NCBI GenBank assembly: GCA_029962745.1
Contig: JAPZVO010000106.1
Location: 27,276 to 91,275, forward strand
From: Echinometra lucunter
Taxonomy: Eukaryota; Echinodermata; Echinoidea; Camarodonta; Echinometridae
Reading direction: 5' to 3'
Length of the DNA stretch: 64,000 nt
Below, piece after piece: positions 27,601-39,600 of the stretch. The position numbers were made by a program, and so were the translations under genes. Position 1 is the first letter of the stretch. Each line of letters starts with the position of its first letter. The notes under the pieces were generated by a model. That model was not told where the DNA came from. It worked only from the letters and a program-made list of their open reading frames with translations, and made no database searches.

Positions 27601-30600
27601 ATTCATGTCAAATGTTACAATTTAACAAGAATGGTTGCACACGAACGTGGCGAGACTCATTATGGCTATTGCCTTGTTATGAATTCCATTCGATCACTGT
27701 TAAGAAGGTCCATGGTAGCATAGTGATGTTGAATTAAATGTCGCTGTTCTCGCATAACTTTTCCATTCGAATTATACATTCCCCCCCCCCCCCCCCCTGC
27801 TTTTCCGCAGTTTTACAATGCACAGTTTTGGAGATACCCTTGAATGGCATTGTAAGTTGCACGGATGGAAGGTCTGTTGGTTCGGTGTGTCATTTCTCTT
27901 GCAACACGGATTTTCTTCTGAGTGGTTCGGCCTCCAGGACCTGTTCGCGATCTAGCAACTCCGCCTCTTGGTCAGGCTCTACACCATCATGTACCAGTAA
28001 GATAAATATACGTACATGTTTGTAACAAGGGTTTTATAGGGCAAAGAATTCGATACTTATCTTAACAAGTCTTGCTAATAACAAAGACTGAAAAAAGTGT
28101 CAAATATTGACCATTTTCTGAAGTCAACCTTCGGTGATAAGATGAGTTAGAGGGAACATTTATATAATATTGACTGACCTTGAGGGAGATACCACATTTA
28201 TTTCCCAAACTAGTCGCATATTGTCCCGAGTCGAGGACGAGGGCAATGTGGGTCTAGTAAGGGAAATTAATGTGGTATCTCCCGAAAGTAACGCGAGTCC
28301 ATATTATTATTATTACCTGTTCACCCCTATCAAGTGCATTTAATTTAAAAGTTTAAAGAAAAATAGGGTCTAACACTAACACTAAACAACTATGATAGAT
28401 TTGCCCTCGTTTACTAATTGTCGCAGTAAAATTGTCGATAACTTCAGTTTTTATGAGTTCGCGCACCCGCAAGTGATCTATCTTGCGCGTGTTGAACGTA
28501 ACTGAAGTAAACGACATTATTTTACCTAAACGTACATACATACACAAGCTAGCGAACACAATCGTTTGCGCGCATGCGCTTCGGTGTGATCGGGGGAATA
28601 TGGATATTATGGACCGATAATTTAGTACAGAGACGCAATAGGAAAATGACAAATTTCGCGGAGGAGGGGTGTATGAATATTATTACCCTAGTCATATCAG
28701 CTGAGCCCTGGCTGAGCCATTGTGATATAATTTGTGTTGAGTTAATCAATTAGACAGACAAAATACGCGCTTATATCTTGTCTGCAAAATGCCTCATTCA
28801 GGTAATAATTGGAGGATTCATCTCAAAACAAAGTGAATGCAGGTACCATTTGTGTGAAATTTATGAGTTTCCCTCAATTTTATTTATCTTTTGGAGGCTA
28901 AATAATTATGAGGTGTCCGCCGGAAAGTTAGGTCGGATACCCGAAATAAACTATCCTAAATTACCATCCGTAATTGGTCCAGAATTAATGTACAGCTCAA
29001 ATTTAGGTTTCATGCAATACGTTGCAGTTATGTCTAAAATTCCAAGCACTAACTTAATCATTTTTTAAAAGTTGTTAAGGTGCCTTATGGGGCAAAAGGG
29101 CCCCTTGGAAAAGGTTAAACAATGGGCATTATCGGGACAAAACCAAGCTACATCTTGGGGTCATAAGGTAAGGAGAATACCTTAAATTAATTTACCTGAT
29201 AGGCCTACACACAAGAAAAGTGTATGAGGCGTCCAATTTAAGTGTAATGGGCCATTTTGATAAATTCATGTCACTGCAGGACATTTACGATACAGTAATG
29301 CATGAATTCTATTATTTGATTGATTTTTCTTTAATTTTTCACATATTTTTCAGTCCTATCCGGGGACTAAGTAATACCAAAGAAAACTAGCTCGGTGAGT
29401 ACATTTCAAACCCGGTACTTCTCATTTATTAACTGACAGGGTTGAGTTTCATATTTTTCTTCTAAAGATACGTCTCCTCCAGACATCAACTGTCCTGACT
29501 TAGGAACTCAATACACCACCACATCTACAGCCACAGTGACATGGGCAGAACCAACTTGCACTGATCCCCATTCTCCTTGTTCTCTTACGTAAGAATTATT
29601 AATTATATTTCGTCTTTGGTAGTTAGTTATTGGTATTTTAGTTTGTGCATTGATTGAAAGCTCGATGGAGTCATCAACAGGAGTAATCTGGCTTCAAATC
29701 ATAGCCAAGTGTAAGGCTAGCTACGACGTCACTTCGATTCGGAATTCATCAATAAGTTTTTACTTGTTTACATGTTCATATCGAATGCTCTTACATTTTT
29801 TTTTTTCTTCAAAATTCGGATTGCAAACTGATCGTATATAGCATGCGGTGGGCTTAGGGGCCGGTTGAGAGGTCCGGGTATATACCAGAAGTTCTCCAAA
29901 CATGCCAAATGAATTTCAGTCTCAGTAAGCCTCTGTTCATTAATAAATCTGTGAATTTCTCTACTGGATTGATTGCCAGTGAGTGACAATGCCAGATTTT
30001 AATTGCCCACTTTTACTCTATCATTAAGCTGACATTTCATCTCGTTCTTTCCAAACAGGCGTATAGCAGGAGGAGCACCAGGTACCCCATTCAGCGAAGG
30101 ATATCACACGGTAACATACAGGACCGAAGATACCGCAGGCAATGATCGAACTTGTTCATTCAGTTTTAGCGTTGTGGGTATGTGTCTCATTTTCTATCAT
30201 ACAGTTTCACAACCGTTGTACTTCGTACGTAATTATAAAAGCTGCCATTACAAAAATAGATGTTGAAGCGAATTCTGCTGATAAAATCCCTAAAATGATA
30301 TAATATTTGTCCATAAATGATTGTGAGCTATCTTTTGAGGGAAAGGAAATCTAATTAATACATCAATAATTATAGCATGTGTATTAATGTCTCCTTTATC
30401 TTATTTGGGCCTAAAGGAACGTTATATCAGCTGTCGGCATCGTATATTTTTGTCGAGCCACTGATGTGGCGCCCCTGTATTGTCACTCTGTATCGACTTC
30501 GTGTACGCATGATGGTTCGAAATTTCGCGTGTAAAGGGATCTTTTTGAGCATGTTCGCGAAAATGAAATGTCCGCGATTTCGAAAAAAAAAGTTGTTTTC

Positions 30601-33600
30601 ATAAGCTTGTACTCGAAATTGAAAAATAAAGGTGTTTTGGGGCTTGTAGACCACTACTCGAAATTGAAAAAAGGGTGGTATTTTTTTCTGGTCCTTGTTT
30701 GCAGAAAGCGTACTTGGAATGCGAAAACTAGGGATGTTTTTTAAAGGCCCATTTGTACCCGTTTTGCGCCAAATAGGGGGTGAAAATGGCTGAAAATGTA
30801 CTTAAAATACTGGGAAATAGGGGTCATATTCTGGGTTGCCGAACGATCATGGTTACACCTTTGAATATAGAGTGACAACACCGGGTGTGGCGCGAGACTA
30901 AGGGATCCAAATTTCCGGTGTTCGTCCATCTGTGACGCTTATGAATTAAACTTGAATAACTTTGCGAAAATTTGCCCGTTTGTAACAAAAATTGAATGCT
31001 AGAAGCTCTATTATGGGGCCTTAGTGTTATCTGGGGTCAGAGGCGAAATGAGGTCAAATGCTAAAAATTGACCTGCAAGTTTCTGCTGCGGTTATTAACT
31101 TTATCAACTAGCCCGTTCATAAATTAATTATTCCGTTTGTAACCAAACTTAGACGGGAGATGGCTGACAGGGACCTCAATGTTATTCAGGGTCAAAGGTC
31201 ACGTATGTAGGTCAAAGGTTGATTCATGTCAAATGTTACAATTTAACAAGAATGGTTGCACACGAACGTGGCGAGACTCATTATGGCTATTGCCTTGTTA
31301 TGAATTCCATTCGATCACTGTTAAGAAGGTCCATGGTAGCATAGTGATGTTGAATTAAATGTCGCTGTTCTCGCATAACTTTTCCATTCGAATTATACAT
31401 TCCCCCCCCCCTGCTTTTCCGCAGTTTTACAATGCACAGTTTTGGAGATACCCTTGAATGGCATTGTAAGTTGCACGGATGGAAGGTCTGTTGGTTCGGT
31501 GTGTCATTTCTCTTGCAACACGGATTTTCTTCTGAGTGGTTCGGCCTCCAGGACCTGTTTGCGATCTAGCAACTCCGCCTCTTGGTCAGGCTCAACACCA
31601 TCATGTACCAGTAAGACAAATATACGTACATCTATGTAACAAGGATTTTATAAGGCAAAGAATTTAATACTTATCTTAGCAGGTCTTGCTAATAACAAAG
31701 ACTGAAAAAAGTGCCAATAATTGACCATTTTCTGAAGTCAACCTTCGGTGATAAAGATGAGTTAAAGAGCCCATTTGGAGGTATCATCATCGCAAAACAG
31801 AGAGAATGCAAGTACTATTTGTGTGCACCATGGGCACTGAAATCAAATCTGAAATATTGTTCAACATCAAAATAAATAGCTTGTTCATAAAATGTAGATA
31901 ATGAACCTGTCCGCAAAATTTAATAAAATTCAAAACGGACTTTTGAAAGTCTAAGAATTGCAGGAAATAACCTCTTCTTGATTTAAGTATTTTACATGAT
32001 ATTCATTGTAATTTTTATCTTAAGGAAGTGTGGAAAGATGTTTTGAACTCATTTTGATGTTTTAACGACATTTCTTACTCTTGCAACTCACTGTTTCAGT
32101 GTGTTTAAAAGAGCATGTCATGATTTTTTTTCCATGGCTAATAGAAATCGTGAAATTTACCAGTTTCCCTCAATTTAATTTATCTTTTCGGGGCTAAATA
32201 AGTATGATTTCGGTGTCCGCCAGAAAGCTAGGTCAGATACTCGAAAATAAAATACCTGAAATTACCACCCCTAATTGGTCCAAAATTGATGTAAAGATTA
32301 ATGTAGGTTTCATGTGATACGTTACAGTCATATCTAAAATTCCAAAGCCTAAGTAAATCATTAAAAAAAGGTTGTTTAGGTGGCTTTGTGTGACACAGGG
32401 CCAATTTTTGAAAAAAGTTAAACAATGGGTATTAGCGGGACAAATCAAGCTACATTTTGGGGTCATACGGTAAGGAGAATATCTGATAGGCCTACCCTCA
32501 AGAAAAGTGCTTGAGGTGTCAAATTTAAGTGTAATGGGCCATTTGGTGTCATGGGCTATTGATATACGCTCGGAATTATGTTTGCCAGCCACTTGCACAT
32601 AATAAACCTATCACTCACAACGGGCATCTTCCCGGATAAATTAAAAGTAGTGGGAGTTCTACCTGTATTTTAAAAAAGGATATAAAAGTTTGCCGGGCAA
32701 CTACAGGCCTATGTATCTACATGTAATTTACCAGTTGTGGATAAATTGTTTGAAAAAATAGTAAATATTCGACTGGTGAGATTCTTAAGAAATATTATAA
32801 AATCATCAGTATGGAATTTAGACATGGATGTAGTACAAAACTGTCACTTACAAACTTAATTGCTCAATCTACTCATGAAGGGAGCTTGACAGTAGGAGTA
32901 TTTATTGATTTTGCTAAAGCTTTTGATACAATAAAGCACTCTATTATTTTCAAGAATATGGAGCCTTACGGAATTCGGGGAATCACTAATCAACGAACAG
33001 ACCACAGTTTGTAACTTACGACTGTGTGAAATCTGATTAAGAATCTATTACATGTGGTGTTCCATAGGGCTCGGTATTAGGTCCACCATTGCTTTTGATC
33101 TACATCAATGATCTACCCAATTCATCGTATCATTTCAATTTTCGTTTCTTTGCAGACGACTCTGATCTATTTCATACATTTAAGCATGATGAACGTAATA
33201 TAGATTTATCAGAAGTTAACCATAACCTGAAACCTATACTGAACAGCATGGTGCAGCTCAAACAACTGACAGTAAATACGAAAAAAACACAACTAATAAC
33301 ATGTTTTAAAATAGACGGAAGACGTTTTTTTTAATCTTAGGTCATTAGTATAGATTCAGTTGAGTTAACATTGTTCTTTGGTATTCGTATAGACGATAAT
33401 TCGACTTGGGTGAATCACATTGATATTGTATGCAATTTATTAAGTAAAAAGATTAGAATACTGTATAGATTAAGAAACTTTGTGTCAAGAAAATTGTTGG
33501 TCATGCTATATAATTCTTTCATTTTACCCCGTATAACGTATTGATGAGAGGTTTGGGGTGCTGCTTGTAAGACAAGTCGGAATTCTATTCTTATGCTTCA

Positions 33601-36600
33601 GAAACAAATGACTCGAGTAATTACTTTCAAAGGTGCGAGATATTACTCTGCTCCTTTATTCTATGACCTTAAAGTGCAAGATATTTTCAAAGAATACGGC
33701 TGTGTAAGTGGTATATTTATGCATGACATAATATACAACCACCTGCCTCATACTTAATCTGATTATTTCTCAATACCAGAACACCCTTATCAAACGAGAA
33801 ACAAAGAAAATCTTATTTGAGTTTTTCAATGAGTAATACCAATCTGGAGAAACAATCGATTTCCTATTCGGGACCGGTTATATGGAATAATTTGCCATGA
33901 AAGCATTGAGGAGTATTACCAGCCGAAGATGTTTTGGACGAGCATTACAACAGCATTAAATTGAAGAATACCAACTTGAAATTCATTTTTAGGAATGTTC
34001 ATGCACGTCATTAGTGTTCGTTTTATTTATGCTAAGCTCACTTGATATTCGTTTTCACTATTCTTGTTGTTATGGTTATACTAGCTCGGTGAGTTCATTT
34101 TACACCCGGTACTTCCCATTTATTAACTGACAGGATGGAATTTCATAATTTTTCCTAAAGATACGATTCCTCCAGACATCACCTGTCCTGCTCTGGGAAC
34201 TCAATACACGACCACATCTACAGCCACAGTGACATGGACAGAACCAATTTGCACCGATGCCCACTCTACTTGTTCTGTGACGTAAGAATAATTATTAATC
34301 AAATTACGTCTTTGGGTAGTTAGGTATTTTAGTTTATACATTGATTGAAAACTTGAAGGAGTCATCAACAGAGATGAACTGGCCATTGGGTAGCCACCCC
34401 CCCCCCCCCCCCCTTGGAAAGGCCAACAGTTACTGATTCATTGATGAATGACTGTATTTCACCTAGTTGCCATCACACCAAGCTAGTTCTCATTACGTTC
34501 TCGAAAATGTTTCCAAAACGGGCTCAACTGTTTCGAACGGAGTAAATATAGTAGCAACGGTGTACGATCTGTTTAAGAACTTCATGGCTTGGAAAGGGTG
34601 CTCTAGAACTTTGAGCCTGTTCAAAATTTTACCCGTCCTGATATTACAGACGGAACGTACTTAAAACGAGATGGACGTACTACGAACGGAGTTGCCGTCT
34701 TTCGATCCAGCTATACTAGGGACGTGTATTATAACAACGTGACATAGTCAAGTATCATTTAACACTGCGACAAGTACAAACAAAACCTTTTTTTAAGCTA
34801 TACTATGAAATTTTTGTCATTTCTCTGAACAAAATGTGCAGAAAATTGTGAGTATAACACCATCAACTCACTCGCTCAATATTCATATCGACATGTTTAA
34901 AAACTGTTTTGCGAAAAAATAGTAAAAGTTTTTTTTTTAACTTCAAAACTTCATAACTTCCTTACTTTTCATCCAATTATCGTCAAATTTTCACTGTTTT
35001 GTATGGAATTCTTATTCTGTTTCTTTTACTTGGAGGCATAATGAAACTAATGCCTAGTTTACATTTGCCCCCGGCGCCGTACGATAACTTTGGTCTGCGG
35101 AGGCATCGTAAGTGACTACGGGCTACGGTGTTTGTGTTTACATTAACTGCATTCATCACGCCACTTTCCGTATTGGCTATCGAGAGGCAAGCCGTAGCAT
35201 ATAGATACTAGAGGCCGCTCGGAGATTGTACGATAATCTTGCAATCTCCGCAGCCATCCGGCAGAAATCGTTCGGGGCCTGTACAGAGGCCTCCGGCTGC
35301 AGGATTAACCCGCGGCCTTCGCACAATGCCCGTGGAGGAATCGTGCAACGCTACCTACTATGTTTACGGGCTACGGGCTTGCGATTTTTCCAAATTTGTG
35401 TAACAAAATCGCAGAGGCTGCGGAGTCCGTGAATCCGTACGAAAATCTTGCGATCGCCTTCGGCCTCCTCATGGAGGCCGCATGGATAGGGGGTTACGGG
35501 CAGGATACGGGCTCCGTACGCTGATCGTAAGCCAAATGTAAACCAGGCATGAGGAGGCAACTCCACTACAAGAACGCGCTTTTCTCGCCCACGAGCCAGG
35601 ACGGGATAGTACATACACTAGGAGCGCGTTTGAACGCACAGAGAAGAAAATGAGGACGCGCCCCTGAACGGGCAGGTCGGGTTACAAACTAGTTAGAATA
35701 ACTTACGAACTTGTAAGAATGGGTTGGGGACGTGGTAAAACTAGTTAAGAAGCAGTGGTAGCACCAAGGGGGGGGGGGCATGGGGGCATGGGGGCATTTG
35801 CCCCCCTCACTCAGAAGCTTTGCCCCCCCCCCCAGTTGCCCCCCCCCCCAGAAATTTTGAGGACTGAAAAGAAAAATTATACAGTAATTTGTAAATAAGC
35901 AGATGTTGTCATAAGTATTATATTCAAGCTGTGAAAATACCATTTTCAGCTCTTCAAAACTTCGATTGAAAACCAAAAAAGTGGTTATTTTTGGCTCGCT
36001 CGCTTTGCTCTCTCGTCATATTTTAAAATTTCTTTTCTAAAATGCGATTAAAAACAAGAAAAGTAGCCATTTTTTGCCTCGCTCGCTTCGCTCGTCGTCA
36101 TATTTCAGAATATTTATTCGAAAATGTGATTAAATAGTCCAAAAAAATAGTCCAAAAATTCAGTTATCCCCCCCCCCCCACTTCTCAAAGTGGATTTACG
36201 CCGGCGACTAAAACTCGCGCTTTACGCTCGATTTTACGCCAAAAAAAAATTGACTGCCCCTGCCCCCCAACATTTTCTTTTGCCCTCCATTTGCCCCCCC
36301 CCCCACTTTAACAATCCTGGTGCCGCCACTGTTAAGAAGGGATTTAAACTGACTATGGACGGGCTTTGACTGCTTAAAAAGACATATTTACCAGATCAGA
36401 ACTTAGGACTTGACTATATGGACGGGGTACAGACGAGATGGACGATTTGAGGACTGGTCATGAACGAACTAGGATCGTATTATAGACGTTATCGGGCCAT
36501 GGTTACTAATTCTAGGACAGGGAAGGGAATTTTTTAGAACGTTGTGTGAACTAGTTTTTGTGTGATGGGGTCTGATATTAAGAGAGCAAGCATACTCTTG

Positions 36601-39600
36601 TGGGTAAGCATTAAGGGGACGACAACTTGAATTCCAATCCGGAAGAATGAAGATTAACATGTTACAGTATGTCCAAAAGAAAATTACAACTGGCCTTAAG
36701 TACCGATTATGAAAGAAATCATTTTGCAATATGAAGAGTCACTGTAGATTTCAAAACTGTAACTATTTGTCTACTAGTCAATGACGACCTCGTCCGATTC
36801 GGTCCTTAACCATTGCTCCACAACTTAAGTCCACCCTCCGCCGTCACCTCCAGTTTAAACTCCATCTGGGGTATTTTGGAGGTTACCTACCAAGTACCAA
36901 GTAGTTACGAAGAAATGGGGATTTTAAAACGGACTTCGTAAGTCCCTCGCATAGGTACATGTACCTCACGTCCAAGTTTGGACAGAATTTTAGAGGACTC
37001 AAAGCACAATGGACAATCCCACTACCGATCATTCTGAATGGTTTACAAAGTAAATCACTGTTTTGTTTTCATTTGCTATGACTGTTATTGCAGTGGTTTG
37101 TCTTCATAGTCATAATTATTCTTGCTATAGTCCAGTAGTCATAAAGGATGGTGGGGTTTAAAGCACGTTAATTTGTTACTTTACTCCATCTTTTATCAAT
37201 TGGATGTCCTTGGCATCCACAAAAAAAATATATTTTGTTCACAGAAGGCAGGTTGCCTTATTCATTAAAGTTCGTGCATATATGCCCTACTGTTTTAACA
37301 AGATTGTTCCAGATCATGTATTTAATACCTCCAATAAAAGATCAAGACAAGGCACTCATTAAGTAATCTTATAATTTTGTTTAATCACTCAATTTTTACT
37401 TACAAATGACCAACATCTTAAATACTATGAAACTGTTGATCTTTTTTCATTCATGTTTCCTTTCATTTTGAAAAAAGTAGGTTATCCATATTCCGTTTAT
37501 TTGCAGCAGTAACAGCTGCAAAAACAACAACATCAAGAATGATGATAATTATGATGATAGATAAACCGTTGCTATCACAACCATATAGCACAAATGAAAA
37601 CATAACAGTGACTTCCTTCCCAACCATGCAAAAGGAGTGTGATTTTGTTCATAGTGATTAGAGTCTCCTTTTATTCATCCGGACGGGAGGGACTTATGAC
37701 GTCCGTTACAAAAATCCCTATTTCTTCATGAGTACTGGACCAAATCAGACGGGGTCTTTCTTCATTGACTGGTAGAGAACTAGTTATACTTCCATAATCT
37801 AGAATGACTTTTCATATTGCGACACGTTTTCTTCCATAATCGATACCTAAAGGTCGCTGGTCATTTTGGGGGACTTACTGTATATCCTACCAACGTAACC
37901 AAATTGTGCTGAGCCAATCAACTTTGTTTTGAGCCCTGGAGCTCTCGGTTACGAGACCGCTGCGTGATGGCTCTGCATTAGTGAGCCATCACACCTTCAC
38001 TATTTTGCTCAGTGAATTTCTCTACTGAATTATTGATTGTCATTGTGCGTGACTTCGGGGAGCCAAGTGTTCCCTTCACTATGTGGTCCAGAATTACATA
38101 ATTTTGTGACAATATTGATTCAAAACTCGATTTTGTTACAAAATAAGGAAGGCACGAAATCCATTTTGTTGCAAAATTTTTTAACGTAATTTAATTTTGG
38201 AACAAAAAGGACACTTTTATTCACTCATTAAGCTGACATTCCATCTCTTTCTTACCAACCAGGCGAATCGCAGGAGGAGCACCGGGTACCCCATTCAGCG
38301 AAGGATTTCACACGGTAACATACAGGGCTGAAGATACTACAGGCAATGATCGAACTTGTTCATTCAGTTTTAGTGTTGTGGGTATGTGTCTATGCACTTT
38401 CTATCATACAGTTTCACAACCGTTGTACTTCGTACGTAATTATAAAAGCTGCTGCTACAAAAATAGATGTCGAAGCGAATCTGCTGATAAAATCCCTAAA
38501 ATGACATCATAATTGTCCATAAATGATTGTGAACTCTCTGTTGAGGGAAAGGAAATCTAATTAGTACACCAATGATAATTAGAGCATGTATGTTCATGTC
38601 TCCTTTATCTAATTTGGGCCTCCTTTGTGAAAATCTACACTCAAATGTAAAAAAAAAAAAAAAAAAAAAAACGTTTGTAACACAAATTAAATGCTAGAAG
38701 CTCTATTATGGGGCCTCAGTGTTATTTGGGGGTCAAATGGTGAAATGAGATAAAAATGTTGAAATTTACCTGCAAATCTATCTTAAGGTTAACTTTATTA
38801 TCTAGCCCGTTCATTAATTAACTTTTCCGTTTGTAACCGAACTTAGATGGGAGATGGCTTACAGGGACCTCAGTGTTATTTGGGGTCAAAGTTCAAATGA
38901 AGTCAAGTGTTAGAATTTTCCTGCAATTTTCTGCTGGAGTTGGCAACTTTCGAACAAAAAGCCCATTTGTAACCTAACTTGGATGTTAGATGGCTTACAG
39001 GGACCTAAATGTTATTTGGGGTCAAATGCCACGTATGTAAGTCAAAGGTCAAATCAGCTTAAATATCACAATTTACCTACAAGAATGATTTCACACGAAC
39101 GTGGCAAGACACATTATGGCTATTGCCTTGTTATGAATACCATTCGATCACTGTTCAGGAGACCCATGGTAGCTTATAGTGTTCAAGCCGTTGAATGAAA
39201 TGTCGCTGTTTTCGCATGATTTTTCCATTAGAGTTATGCCCCTTCCGCTTTTCCGCAGTTTTACAATGCAGAGTTTTGGAGGTACCTTCGAATGGTATTG
39301 TGAGTTGCACGAATGGAAGGTCTGTTAATTCGATGTGTCAGAGCTCTTGCAACACGGGTTATGTTCTGAGTGGTTCGGCCTCTAGGACCTGTGTGCGATC
39401 TGGCAACGCCGCCTCTTGGTCAGGCTCAACAACATCATGTACCAGTAAGACAAATTCCAGTCGTCCCTGTTTTCACGAAGTGACGGATATGAGGAAAATC
39501 GCAAATTTTTCAATTTTGAGTTTTTGCATTTTTGGACATCTTTCACTAACATCCTGAACCTCACAGAGTTTCAGACCGTAATAATGTCTAATTACGTCAC

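Larger units (their letters stand above)
24264..27880 (+). repeat. Recent tandem duplication, copy B (about 3.6 kb)
   Basis: Same content as copy A: Sushi 3 3' part, HYR-a 4, HYR-b 4, Sushi 4 5' part. Distinguishing differences include tttaca in place of ttaca near 26150, gatgaaatccc at about 26660 against gataaaatccc, and the C-run length before the Sushi acceptor. Confidence 0.93.
27881..31494 (+). repeat. Recent tandem duplication, copy C (about 3.6 kb)
   Basis: Sushi 4 3' part, HYR-a 5, HYR-b 5, Sushi 5 5' part. Distinguishing base: atgtgtattaatg near 30380 where A and B have atgtatattaatg. Downstream of Sushi 5 the intron diverges from copies A-C and resembles that of modules 1 and 6. 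Confidence 0.93.
34282..38262 (+). other. Intron between HYR-a 6 and HYR-b 6 (4 kb)
   Basis: No coding exon was seen. Contents: poly-C run near 34400, a GC-rich MITE-like element (about 35039-35552), an hAT-type element (35753-36331), then 36340-37950 of sequence I do not recognise. A small TGATGGCTC/GAGCCATCA hairpin (about 37965-37991) is shared with the HYR intron of module 1 (about 11597-11625). Confidence 0.6.

Noticed and set aside
21549..30929. Recurrent frames of 62-99 codons in each tandem copy (for example 21549-21839, 25159-25449, 28778-29068)
   Set aside because: They recur only because the introns are duplicated; they carry no motif and lie between bona fide exons.
20651..31494. 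Tandem repeats as a CRISPR-like or bacterial array
   Set aside because: The units are 3.6 kb with spliced eukaryotic exons; no short repeat-spacer structure.
20651..31494. Pure assembly duplication
   Set aside because: Not fully excluded, but the copies differ by base changes, C-run lengths and a coding indel, which favours real copies; read depth is needed.
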